Positions 34,877 through 46,653 of a stretch of 64,000 bases of DNA are shown piece after piece. The notes beneath the pieces were generated by a model. That model was given only the letters and a program-made list of their open reading frames with translations. It was not told the origin of the DNA and searched no databases. The stretch is from assembly GCA_034687125.1 (NCBI GenBank), contig JAQGBZ010000091.1, positions 124,001 to 188,000 of the forward strand, in the 5' to 3' direction. Origin of the DNA: Neelides folsomi. Taxonomy: Eukaryota; Arthropoda; Collembola; Neelipleona; Neelidae. Within the stretch, counting starts at the first letter, position 1. Every line of letters begins with the position of its first letter. The translations under genes were made by a program, and so were the position numbers.

Positions 34877-35322
34877 CAAATACAACACAAACACATATAA
34901 GTTGGCGCTCTCACTGGTTTGTTACAAATGAGAGAGCACGTCAACTCTTGAGGTTGGGTCGGAGTAGTTGTAATTTGTGTAATTATCAGAAATAAATCAG
35001 AAAAGAAACACTTCTTTATTGTAGCAGCAGCACATGTATTAAATAGGATAAGTTTAAATTAAGTTTTTGTAAATTGATTTTTAAGTCTTTGGGTCTTTAT
35101 TCTCTTTAAACTGATTTACCGGAAATGGCACTTTCCAAAATTAAATTAACAATCTAATCCAATACAATTCTATTTTAATATAAGCACTTAAAAAGTAAAT
35201 ACTCATATCTCCTAACCTTATCATAAAACATAACTCACATTCATAAAACAATAAGAAAGAGAAAAGGAGGCAGAGCAGTTTTAAGAAACATTTTATTAGG
35301 GTCGAATTTGTATAAATTAATT

Positions 35323-36213
35323 ATGAAGAAAATGCATATTGTGTTGTATGCAAGATTCACTATAATTTTATTAATTATACTTTTGCTCCATTTACAACAT
35401 TCTGAAGGGAAGGATCAATATGTGATGCCATTATCTGGAGGCATGAAAATGTCCCTGCAGCAAGATTTCTGCAATGTTTTTAGTAAGTAAATATTTACAT
35501 TAATAAGTAATTCAACTTTTATTATATTTATTTTCTTTATTCTTTCAATCTTCAGACAGACCAATGGGAATTGCTTCGAGCATCGTCACATCAGTTTCTC
35601 TCCTTGGAATTCTCTTCTTTGGCGTTCTCACTGCGCCTTTTGGATATTTCTTTGGGATCCCTTCAAGAAAATATGTTTTGGGAACTGCTGGGGCTGATGA
35701 AGAAGCGGATTATTCGGATTCCTCCTGGGCTCAACAACCAAGATCACTTTACGAGCCAAACTTTCTCGAAAGACTTTCAAATCTGTACAAATATGAACTT
35801 TTTCTCGATGACTTTTTTTATTTGATGGGCGAAGAAAATGAAGATTGTCGATTTCTTGCTTTGTGCTATGCTCATGGTGCCATTAAACATTTGCCTAAAT
35901 GGATGGTTGAAATATACAAAATTATAAGGTATGAACATACTGTAGTATGTATAAAATACAACATATTAAGTGTTTAATGATTTCTTTACTTTTAAGCTTT
36001 ATTCTCCCTTTTTTACATAGTGCAAGAGTACAGGGAATGGAGGACAAATACAAAGTGGCTATTGAAGATGGCTTAATTGACAAATCCACTTGTTCGGAAA
36101 AATATAAATTATGTTCAAACCCTCCGTTTAATTTAGCAATTAAATCTTTGTTGCGATTTTTCCCTTCAAATGAGAAAGGATACAGAAAAAGAAAACAAGA
36201 AATGTATATGTGA
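35323..36213 (+). CDS. DM4/DM12-like secreted membrane protein, gene B of the cluster
   Basis: Exons 35323-35482, 35556-35928 and 36021-36213 join in frame; 241 residues. The start is the ATG at 35323, which gives a basic residue pair then a strong signal peptide (about 8-29). Exon 1 carries MPLSGGMKMSL. Exon 2 begins with a hydrophobic segment ending APFGYFFGIPSRKY, then a spacer, then Cys-x5-Cys-x-Ala-His (CRFLALCYAHG). Exon 3 holds Cys-x3-Tyr-x2-Cys (CSEKYKLC) and a basic tail. It is the only cluster member on the plus strand and is divergent from gene A. A poly(A) signal AATAAA lies at 36247-36252. It shares intron positions and phases with genes C and D, so they descend from one ancestor. 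Confidence 0.85.
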
Positions 36214-36469
36214 ATCTACCTGTACAAGAGCATATTATGTTCATTAAATAAAAAGTTCACCCGAAATAAAGTTTATTTATTTATTGAATAACATTAATGC
36301 AATATAATTATGCATAAGTACCTATCATATAAAATAAATTTATTAATATTTTATATTATACACAAGATAAATAATATTTACATAAAATAAAATGATAATA
36401 AGATAAGAATATTTAAATCCTATAAATGTAAGATTACTGAGGGTCTTATAGCTAGAGTAGTCATTCAAA

Positions 36470-38233
36470 TTATAAAAGGGCTATTAACTTCTTTTTAGAC
36501 TTTTTGGGAAGTAGGTTAAGAAGGGACGATACAACAATATCGAATTCCGACTTTTTACACTTATCGTATTTCTTCGGACAGTCAGCTCCATTTTTCAAAC
36601 CATACCCAATGGCCCTTTTGTACTCTTCAGGTATATCAAAAAGCCGCTTACTAAAACAAATATGTGCAAATCTTTTAAAAATATTCAACAATCCCAGATA
36701 TTTTTGTATACCTAAGTTTACCAACATATTTATGATTTAAAATAAATATGGACAATATGTACATAAATTTATGTAAATATCTTCAAATTAAATGTGTCAA
36801 AGGCTCAAAGTCCTACTACCCGTGCTCGTGGGAGTTGGGAAAATCCTTGGTTTGCCTACTTTCCTTTCCTTTACTCAAAGAATTCACACAAGTATTTGAA
36901 GTTGGTTAACGATTTATTTATTAAAAGGGAATTTTTACATGTTTTTGTTAATTTGTGTAAAAATTTAAAAACATCTATAAACTAGTAAAAATAAAATCAT
37001 TAATACTTAGTAACGTCGCCTTTAGGCCTAATTAATTTTCTAACTCTTTCAGGCATGGAAGAGACCAACCGTTGACAGGTTTCTGGAGTTATTTTCCCCC
37101 ATCCCTCCTCTAAAATCTGTTTTAAATCTCTAATATTTGTGGGATTTGCTCTTTTCACTGGCTTTTTTAGCACTCCCCACAAAGTCCCAATCACATTCAT
37201 ATCTGGGCTATTAGGAGGCCAATCCATTAGGTCGATATTACGATCTTTGAGCCATTTTCTTGTCGTCTTTGCTGTATGAGGAGAAGCACTATCCTGCTGA
37301 AAGATGAACTTTCCACTCGGCACTAATCTTGGAACGACTGGAAGATGACTCTGGAGAATATTTTGATAATCCTCTTGTTTTATTGTCCCTTTGACAAATT
37401 TGAGATCACCGACACCTCTTGAACTCATTTTTACAATTGTACGATAAATTGTGTTATTTGAAATAACATTGCAAAGGTCACTTTTAATTTCCTTGACACT
37501 TTTATTTTCAAAATACTTTAATTTAATTAAATTAATTATTTCTGGGGGCGTCTGTTTACCTTTCCCCATTTGTTAAAGAAATTGGCGAGGAATCATGAGC
37601 GAAAGATGAAATGAAAGAAAGGTAAGCAAACCAAGGATTTTCCCAACTCCCACGAGCACGGGTAGTATACAGATAAATATAAATATTATTGGTTTTAATA
37701 TACCTGAACATCGTGTAAAAATGTAAAATCTTCCTTGGAATTATGCTCAAAATTGAGTGAGCTGAACATAGAATAAACTGCTTGCAAGCTAATGATTCGT
37801 CGTCAGAAATGAAGTAAAAGACGCTTTCTTCAAATGAGGGATAAGGCAAATCGAAGTATCTTCTTTCTCCCACGGAGTCGTCATCTGTTCCTAATACATA
37901 TTTCCTCGAAGGAATTCCAAAGAAGTAGCCAAACGGAGAAGTAATAACTCCAAACAGAAGAATTCCAGCCAAAAAAAGATTCAAGACCACTCCAACAGTT
38001 CCAGCAATGGGTCGTTTAAACATATTTGCTAATTTTACCATTGCAATATACAAAAATTTATGTTAATAAATAAATAATATATATAAACTTTTAAAGTATT
38101 CGAATTTCATCTTACCAATATCGTATGGAATTGCCATTTGCAATCCTCCAGCTAGAGGTTGAACATAAGTATCTGTACTCTCACCATATTGAATATAAAC
38201 GAATAACAAGAGAAATGATAAATTCAAATTCAT
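36470..38233 (-). CDS. DM4/DM12-like secreted membrane protein, gene C; transposon in last intron
   Basis: Exons in coding order 38233-38116, 38028-37704 and 36650-36470 join in frame; 207 residues. It has a signal peptide (about 1-18), VQPLAGGLQMAIPYDIG (family N-terminal motif), a hydrophobic segment ending SPFGYFFGIPSRKY, Cys-x5-Cys-x-Ala-His (CKQFILCSAH) and Cys-x3-Tyr-x2-Cys (CPKKYDKC). Intron 2 is 1053 nt because it holds an 850-bp Tc1-like element; without it and its TA duplication the intron would be about 201 nt, close to the 141 nt of gene D. Splice sites and frame are intact, so the gene may still be expressed. Confidence 0.85.
36816..37665 (-). mobile_element. 850-bp Tc1-like element, nonautonomous, in gene C intron
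   Basis: Terminal inverted repeats of about 43 bp begin CTACCCGTGCTCGTGGGAGT at both ends and are nearly perfect. TA flanks at 36814-36815 and 37666-37667. The near-identity of the ends and the uninterrupted internal ORF suggest a recent insertion. The element has the same transcriptional direction as its host gene. Confidence 0.93.
37000..37569 (-). CDS. Internally deleted Tc1-like transposase, frame intact
   Basis: A 189-residue frame, about half the usual ~340. Residues 1-48 are the first helix-turn-helix of the paired-like DNA-binding domain (PPEIINLIKLKYFENKSV). The frame then jumps to a late part of the catalytic domain (GVGDLKFVKGTIKQEDYQNI), a FQQDSASPHTA motif with the second catalytic Asp, and WPPNSPDMN with the third acidic position, followed by the normal C-terminus. 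The second helix-turn-helix and the first catalytic Asp are gone. It should bind DNA weakly at most and cannot catalyse transposition, yet its frame is open from ATG to stop. Confidence 0.88.
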   Translation of the reverse strand: MGKGKQTPPEIINLIKLKYFENKSVKEIKSDLCNVISNNTIYRTIVKMSSRGVGDLKFVKGTIKQEDYQNILQSHLPVVPRLVPSGKFIFQQDSASPHTAKTTRKWLKDRNIDLMDWPPNSPDMNVIGTLWGVLKKPVKRANPTNIRDLKQILEEGWGKITPETCQRLVSSMPERVRKLIRPKGDVTKY

Positions 38234-38397
38234 TTTCACTCTAAAATTATTCAATTCCTCTTGTTTATAACTTACTCTTTGTAATGGTAGCGTAAATCAC
38301 TTTGAAAAAAACTTTCACTTCTTTTTGCGATTAGCCAACTAATGTTATAGTGTATATAAATAGAGCACAAATGGACTTTTGATTGTCCTCATGAATT

Positions 38398-38493
38398 ACC
38401 GAACTTATTCGAATAGTAGCCCACCTCGAATAGTAGCCCACCCTCGGAGGTCGAAATTTAAATAGTAGACCCTACTATTCGAATAAGTTTGGT
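38398..38493. repeat. Short inverted repeat upstream of gene C
   Basis: ACCGAACTTATTCGAATAGTAG at 38398-38419 faces its near-exact inverse at 38472-38493 (one mismatch). Between them TCGAATAGTAGCCCACC occurs twice in tandem. It could be a tiny MITE; it lies 165 bp before the gene C start codon. Confidence 0.75.
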
Positions 38494-38854
38494 AGACCTT
38501 TTTTCAATGCATGTGTGGAAGTTATTAGACCTTTTGCTGGTTGTCAATTAGGATTAGAATGCATATTATCAGATTTACAGGTACCTTCTCAATAATTATA
38601 CCATTTGTTTTAATTTTTTTAAATATTTCTTTAAAATTTGGTTGATTGTAAACTACAGATATATTATTTTAACTACCATCCGTATGCTTTAACGTATATT
38701 TTTTATATACTTAAAGTTAAAATTCTTAATAAAGTAATACATTATTTGTATAATTATTTCAATACTTGAAACTTTATATTTTTTATCATTTATTCAACAA
38801 TAAACAAATACTCTTCATATCTTCAATTCAGAAAAGGTTAACGTGTGATCATAC

Positions 38855-39785
38855 TTAACTTCTATTACTATACTTCTGTTTCGGGAACAGGTTAAGCAGA
38901 GACGATACAACAATATCGAATTCCGACTTTTTACACTTATCATATTTCTTCGGACAGTCTGCTCCATTTTTCATACCATAGCGAATGGCATTTTTGTATT
39001 CATTAGGTAAATTAAAGACTCGCTTACTAAATTATTAAAAAAATAAACATTCAAATGACTTAAAAATATTCAAATATTTGAATTTATCGGTGTAAGTAAA
39101 TTGATATAAAGTTATAAGCGTATGTAAGACTTGTCTTACTATCTGTATTTATATTTATTGTACATACCTGAATAACATGTAAAAATATAAAATATTCTTT
39201 GAAATTATGTTCAATAAGGAATGAACTGAACAGAGAATGAATTGTTTGCAAACTGAGGATTCTTCTTCAGAGATGAAATAAAAGACGCTTTCTTCAAATG
39301 AGGGATACGGTAAATCTAAGAATCCCCTTTCTTCAACAAAGTTTTCTTCTGTTCCTTTTCCTATCACATATTTCCTTGTAGGAATCCCAAAGAAGTAGCC
39401 AAATGGAGAAGTAACAATTCCGAAAAGAACAATTCCGGCCAAAAAAAGATTCGAGACCACTGCAATTGTTGCGGATGTAGGATGTTTAAACAGATTTGCT
39501 ATTCGTTATATAAAAATTCAATTATTCAACAATAATTCACATTGTACTTTAATGTTTAAACATAATTGGCCCTATCTTATATGTTTATCTCTAATATTTA
39601 TTAAATATTTATAAAAAATTATTATACGAATAGGAGACACACTCCAAAGGTATTCTAAATATCTTACCAAGATCATATCTCATTGTAAATAGCAATCCTC
39701 CTGATAGAGGTTGAATATAAGCTTTTTTATTTTCACCATTTTGAATTAAAACGAAGAAAACGAAAAATAATAAATTCAATTTCAT
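38855..39785 (-). CDS. DM4/DM12-like secreted membrane protein, gene D of the cluster
   Basis: Exons in coding order 39785-39668, 39498-39168 and 39026-38855 join in frame; 206 residues. It has a signal peptide (about 1-18), then IQPLSGGLLFTMRYDLG, a hydrophobic segment ending SPFGYFFGIPTRKY, Cys-x5-Cys (CKQFILCSVH) and Cys-x3-Tyr-x2-Cys (CPKKYDKC). It is the closest relative of gene C, with the same exon lengths in exon 1 (118 nt) and nearly the same sequence in exon 3. The two exon 2 sequences differ mainly in the acidic spacer (about residues 75-90). It is the outermost copy of the cluster. Confidence 0.85.
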
Positions 39786-42571
39786 TTTCACACAATAACC
39801 ATTCAATTCCTCTAGTTTACCACTTACTCACTAACTACATATAGCTTTCCTAAATTACTTTGAAGACTTCAAATAGCTTTGGACTTTCCTTTATGTGTTT
39901 AACCAACTGCAACGATGAATTGTATTCAATATACTTATTGTTAGTGAAGGTATTTGTGCAAATTCACTTTTATTATACTCATGGCTATTCAAGACCTTTG
40001 AATGTCAATTAGGATTAAAATGCGTTATCAGATTTTCCTTCCCCAATAATTACTCCATTTGTTTTGAATAATTTTTAAAGATTTATTTATTAAAAAGTTG
40101 GTTGAATAATATTATGCTTAAAGATAATAATATGGTTATATTATTTACAATTTGTTGTTTATCTAAAATTCTTAATAAAGTGGTATTTATAATATTAAAA
40201 ATTTAATTAATAAAAATTATTTGTTAATTCAATATGCGATCATCAGCAAAATACACTTAAAATTGATTGAATAATATTCTTGCATACATACATATGTATT
40301 TGTGGCATTAATTCAACAACGAACAAATTCTTATCATCGTCACATAAGTCATACATAATAACACAATTAAATATACTTTTATATTTAATGATCTCTCATC
40401 GTACGTGTAATCTCTCATCATATGTAACAAATGTAATATTCATAATTCATAACATTCATAATAGAGAGATTAAATTTTGACATAAGGCCCGACATAAGCA
40501 TAAGTGACGTCATATGTCAGCCCCTCCCCTTTTACATAAAATCCTACGCTATGTTAGGGCTAGCGGCATAAGAATGCATTTCTTATGTCAGGTTCCTTAT
40601 GTCGTGCATAAGGGTAAACCGTGCGATGAATTAGGCTCTATTTTCAAAACCTTTCTTTTAAAGTATTTCACGCATTTGGATTTGTAACTAAATCTTATGC
40701 TTATGTACTTATGTTAATTTAATTGAAGTGACTTAGCATAGCATAAGAGGGATACATAACATATGACGTCACTTATGCTATTCTATGTCTTATGTCAAAA
40801 TTTAATCTCTCTAATATGTAATATGCAGATATTTACATACCATATCTGTATATTGTTTATATATACTTATTTGATAATATTGGTACTATTTTTGTAAACC
40901 AATCGTATTCGTGATTCGATAGTTTTATAAGAGTAAAAACGAGTTAAAAAGATGCATCCATTCAAACCTAAAAAAACTTACTGATTTTTAAGTTTATGTT
41001 TAATTTAAATCAACGTTCTATTTAATAGGTAAGGTACCATATTCATATAAGGTAAAGGTTCATTAAATTACTTTCTGAACATAGCTTCAATAGTAATTTA
41101 CAAATCACATTCATCATTATATTAGTAATATATTAATAAGACTCACACTACAAAACTATTTACCATGTATTGTAAGTATATTATTATTTAATGGAAACTC
41201 AAATCTCCCGCTTTGTTTCATATGTTTAATTATATTTTAGGCAATGTTTGGTTGTTCAAGGCGTTTTGTCATCACTTTTATAGGTTTACAATAACGCTGA
41301 GATAATATAATACATAATTACTCGTTTACATCTACTTTCTGGTACCAATAATTAACAAAATAAATTAAAGTAATATTGTCAAAACGTTAAAATAAGTACT
41401 ATATATTTTAGATATCTGCGTGTTAGAGTTAGATAAATACTTATTTTACAACTTTATTTTTCAACTCCTTACAATTGGTCATTTGAACAATTTTCGGAAA
41501 TCGAATTTGAACAACCAAACTTGCATATAATAATGTATTATGTTTTATGTATTATGCATACATACTACATGAATAGAGTACAATTGTGTATATGAACAAA
41601 TTTGCGGATTTAAATACCCACGCTTAAAATCATGTTGTAATATCACTTGATTAAAGCAAAAGATTTTTTGTAAAACAAGCATTAGTTTAAACATCTCATT
41701 TCATTAAATTCGTATATTTTTTGGCATTTCTAAAAACATCACTCGTTTTGATCACATTAAAAATAAAAAAGAATATATTATAGTTAATTCTTCATCATTA
41801 TTCCACATATATGCATTCTTGTAATAGGTATAAATCAACCATCAGTTAACATTGTGTTAGGTATGAGGTGTACCGTAACCATTCAATAATAATCATTTCT
41901 TTACTTTTGAAACATCCTTACATTTACCTCAATATATGCGCATTAATTAGCACCATAGTTCAACTATTTTGGGCGCGAAATATTTCACGTTCTGGGTAGG
42001 TAATTGTGTAATTAATTTACGGCCAACATAATTAGGCTTACAAGTTGTAAGTTACAACCAGTATTTGGGTTATAATAATTATTATATAGTAAATACAATA
42101 AACGTATGGTAATATTAGCAAATCACATAAGATACATGAAATTACTACATTTTTAATTAGCCATAAATGATCACAATGTGGGGGCTTAAATGTTATTCAT
42201 GCCATTTAATTGCATATTATATTTAATCTCAACATGAAGTTCAAATATCTCAATTAATCTATTATACTTTTAAATAATAATTACTTTATATCATCTTAAT
42301 TGAAAATGGGTACATGATTAATTCGAGTTAATTGTCGCCTCAGCATACTTAAGGTATAATCTCAAAACTGAGATTTACAATCAAAATACAAAACAATTGA
42401 TAAAGAGTTTGAAGAGAAGCCAAGTGACTTATTATAATATATACCAAAATACCAACTAAATAATATAATATAATTAGATAATTTTATACTTTAATTTAAG
42501 TATATCCTTATCCTTAATGTATAAGTACGAAATATAAAACAATAAAAGGGTTGAATTCATCTAAGGCATCT
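39786..42571. other. AT-rich intergenic region with one MITE
   Basis: No gene recognised. It contains the MITE at 40464-40811; the remainder is very AT-rich without coding texture. Confidence 0.45.
40464..40811. mobile_element. 348-bp MITE with CRE-like sites in both inverted repeats
   Basis: Inverted repeats of about 53 bp begin GAGAGATTAAATTTTGACAT; TA flanks at 40462-40463 and 40812-40813. Each arm contains the palindrome TGACGTCA (40505-40512 and 40764-40771), the consensus for CREB/ATF binding. The interior repeats ACATAAG-type motifs. There is no ORF. Confidence 0.87.
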
Positions 42572-45500
42572 CTATACTTCAATGTTGTTATTGTGGATTT
42601 TCCCATGCTTTGCCTTTGCCTTGATGATGATATGATCCTCTTTGTTCATATTCATCTTCGTCCGTTCTCTCAAGGAGTATTTCTTCACAAGAGGGATGAA
42701 GAAGAGCATGAGGCCTGAGAAAGCCATCATTCCGCCAGCCAAGTAGAAACCGTATCTGTAGTCTTTAAACTCGTCGTACAGCAGTCCTATAATAAAAAAT
42801 AAAAGGGTCGTTAAATTTTACTCTTTTGCCCTTGTTCAAATGAACTTTAATAATGTTTAAACATTACTTTCTTCATAAATTATTTAGATAGAAGAATTAT
42901 AAGGAACTATTAATGTCATAATGAGCCATAATTTATAATGGATTGAATGACGTACCAACAATAGGGGGTCCAATGACAGTCGCAACACCTTGAAAACATA
43001 AGAGGAGTCCAAAAGCGTTGGTTAATTTATCGAGGCCCAGCAGATCAACGAGGATGACAGAAGTGAGTGAGACGTAAACCCCAACGGATGCCCCGAAAAT
43101 TGCCGAGTAGCTCCGTAAATAATTTAAATCCAAAGTAGCCGTGCTCAAGGCAGTAGCTAAACATTAAAAAATCTCAACATTAAAAATGAAATGTTATTAA
43201 AATAGCCGTTTATTTTTATGTCCTTATCCCTATTTAAAACAGATGCCAATTTTTTGTCACACTGGCCGGAGAAGCTACAAAGTTTACAAACATTTATTTT
43301 TGCACTCTGATCTCAATTTCTCAATCATGTTTGTGTTAAACAGTTTGAGCAGTGTGAGGTTAGATGGAATCTCCAAGTGTGATAAATGTAGGAGTGAACA
43401 TGAGTTGGACCCATTTCTCCGTCCATTAACGCCAGTTGCTTGACTTTTGTTGAATTTTGAGAATATTATTATTTGACATTCAAGATTTAATAAGGTCGGG
43501 TCGTTAGCGAGGAGAAGAAATATTTGGCGAGGAGACAGTGAAAGAGCGTTAGATAAAGATTTAAAAACAGATCCTGGATTTGGCATCAATCTCTCCCTTC
43601 CCCACGGATTCCCTTCGTGATCGACCTGTGTGGTTCACTCGATGTGTTATGAAACGCCTTCAAATATCTTTAGACCTCTTTTTTATTTTTATTTTAACAG
43701 TTTTTGGCAAAATTGCAAGTAAATGACCTGTTAAGTTAAAACTGCGAGAAGGGAGGTTAAGAAAAATTCCCCCGAAGAAATTGGAGTATCATTGAACTTG
43801 ACTGGGAAATTGCCAAATGAAATCTCTGAACCCACAAAGTAAAAATCAAAAATATATTTATTGTTTCTAATTTTGTCTGGGAAAACACAATGACTTTTCT
43901 CAGAGCCTTGAGGCTTATAACCAATTTACTTAAGAGAAGTAAATAACATTTAAATGAGAAAGGGGAATGTGCTCTTTCTTTTATAAGAGCATTTTTAGCA
44001 TTACTTAAGTTTGTTATAGCGCGATTAGGAACGGGGAAGTTAACTAACCGATTCCGCAGACGGCGAGGGCCGTGTTGTAAAGATAGAGTCTGTTCACCCA
44101 TTCCTTGTCACTCAAATAGCCAAGAATCACTCGACTCAAAGTATTCGAAATCCCAATGATGGCCAAAAGAAAGGAGGTTTCTTCTTTTCCATTTTCCGGA
44201 TTCTCCAATGCCATATCCTATTTAAATAATTTATAATTAAATATATATTTTAAGCTCAATATTATATAGTTCGGCAGTCATTACACCCCACTAGATTAAA
44301 TAATTCAGTAATAAAGTTAAATTTACATTATTTTTTAATCGTGTAATTAGTAGTGGTGAACTTACTACAAGGTAAATGTATGGAACATTGTAGCCAATGC
44401 TCGTAAAGAAATTGGAAAATGCAAAGAAGAGGAAAACTGGGTCTTTAAGCATTGAGAAATCCATCATGGTCTTGATAGCTTCAATAAATTCATTTGGAAT
44501 TGGTATGCATCCGCAGTATTTCCTTTCAATAATTTGACTCAATGACTCCTCCGGGGTTCGAATCACCGTTTCCGCGAGGGAAACCATCGGCTCGTCTTTG
44601 AGCTCCGGAATCCTGCACAGACTCCCCGAATAAAATATGTCCTTCCTCTTCACCATCAGACCCATTGGGACAGAAGTGGTCGGGATTTTTCTGTTCTTTT
44701 GGTCTGCAGATTGAAATCCAATCTCGCTCCCAAATGATGGCATTTTTGACCTCCGGGCTCCTGGAGGTCCGTTGAACTTATTGATCGATTCATTGCTCCC
44801 CATTCCAAGACCCACGGGAAAAACGGGTTGGCTGCTTGACATCGTCAAAGTGTCGGATTTCTATCACCGTTTAAAATACCCATTAGAAATCTCGTGAATT
44901 CTTCATTTTACACTCGGTGAGTGAGAAGTTCTCAGAATCTGGCAGTCATTAAATAAAGAGTGGGAGGTGGATTGTATATTTATAGGGACATTACCGCTGG
45001 AGCGAGGAGAAACTTGAGCGGGACGCTTTTGGTTTCTCCAATCATTTTTTCTCTAATGCTCAGTTCGGAGTTTTTGATGACTTCAGCAACGTCTCCGACG
45101 GGGGAAGCGAGGAGCGGCATCCTTGATTCATTTGATTCCTGGCCTGTTTAAAATCATATTTACTAAATGCCAATTATCGCCCCACACGCACAAAGTTCCT
45201 CATTCATTTCTTATCTAATACGGACAACATTCTCGTTTCACTTCATGGCTGCTGAGAGTTGCAAAATGACTTACTATTCTTAAACAGATATTTTGCTTCC
45301 TCCTCTGGGAGAAGTTCCTTGGTTCCTTCATGCGGAGCATCCAAGGTTTGCTCCTCATCTTCTGGTTCCTCTGTCAACGGTCGGAACATGAAACTGAAGA
45401 GAACGCAGTGGAGAATGATGGCCGAGATGACTAAAAGAGCTCCACGCCATTGGTACTCTCCAATCTAAAAGAGAAACACCTAATGTAACCCGAGAGTCTA

Positions 45501-46653
45501 TCCCCATCAAAGGATTGTCATCAAAGGGATTGTCATCAAAGGGCTCGAGTGGCCTATTCAAGTTTAATGGTAGCTTCGTACGAGATTCTCCGTGACAGGT
45601 GTAAGGAGAAATGTTCCGAATCCCGAACCACAGACAGCAATTCCCGTCGCAAATGCTCGTTTTTGCTCAAAGTAAGTTGTCACGCTCACGATAGCCGGTA
45701 AATAGATGAACCCAAGACCTAATGTTATAAAATGCATATAAAATACAAACGTTATACATTATATAAGAATGAAAGGAAATTGGGATAGGGATAGGATTAT
45801 AGGATGAAGGATGGGAAATACAGATGCCGAAATTCCTGTATGATAAAAATGATAATGGAAGGATTTCAGTGATGGTTAATGGATAGGATCAGTAATAGAA
45901 TTGGTATTCTTAGAATGCATTTGTGTGGGTTAAGGAATTAAAACTAACCTAGACCTCCAATCACACCAATGGTGAGATAGAGGAAGAGGAGACTTTTGGC
46001 AAAATAGCCCAAGCCAAATCCCACAGCTGCAAGGATGCTCCCGACGATCGAGACTGCTCTACATCCAAACTTGTTAACAAACGCCCCGGCAATTGGTCCT
46101 GTTTATTTTCATTAATTTATTTTAACCTGTTCTTGTAAACAGTTATTATTCACGATTTCCATTGGAGTGGCATTGGCGGGTTGATAAATAAATATTCATT
46201 TTTAAGCCTTGTTCTACCTGATCCATAAGTCATTCCGGCCATGATTGAAGCAATCCAAGAAGTGGCGCTTTTAGACTCCCCTAAGTCTTTTGAGATCTCA
46301 ACGAAAAATAGGCCAAAAGTATACGCGACCCCATCGGCTGCAAATACCAATAAATATTATAACTAAGCCCATTAGCCATTAAGGACTACTTGGATTTCCG
46401 ATAAGGTTTTATTATGCTTTTTATATTATTCATTATTTATTGCATGCACAAATCCTGATAAGTAGTTTGCATTTGGATTGAGTCAAGGTTTGCATTTTTG
46501 AATCAAACATAGGAGAATTTATGAAAAAAAAAGCCTACCGATAACGTGGACCATGAAAGAGGCAAAAACGACCGCCCATCCCCAACCACCGTCCGGAGGT
46601 TTCGGGCTGTTACGCTTTCCCCCTTTCTTCGAATTCCTCCGCTCGGCTTCCAT
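42572..46653 (-). CDS. Monocarboxylate-type transporter (SLC16 family), ten exons
   Basis: Exons in coding order: 46653-46539, 46337-46218, 46098-45949, 45718-45582, 45464-45275, 45143-44995, 44860-44366, 44217-44049, 43156-42956 and 42786-42572. All join in frame to give 646 residues. The SLC16 signature is at residues 20-26 (PDGGWGW), followed by TM1. Six helices run to about residue 200. A long cytosolic loop rich in Ser and Pro follows (about 200-340), then LKDPVFLFFAFSNFFTSIGY at the start of the second half, more helices and a basic tail. SLC16 proteins move lactate, pyruvate or other small carboxylates or aromatic solutes with protons; the substrate here cannot be read from sequence. 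The large central loop is common in arthropod MCT14/12-like members. A 5'-UTR acceptor near 46857 suggests an upstream noncoding exon. Confidence 0.93.
45507..45545. repeat. 15-16-bp tandem repeat in an SLC16 intron
   Basis: CATCAAAGG-ATTGT units repeat about three times in the intron between exons 4 and 5, upstream of exon 5. Confidence 0.7.

Noticed and set aside
43284-43589. Open frames on both strands in the SLC16 intron between exons 8 and 9
   Set aside because: They lie wholly in an intron with proper splice sites on both sides and match nothing known.
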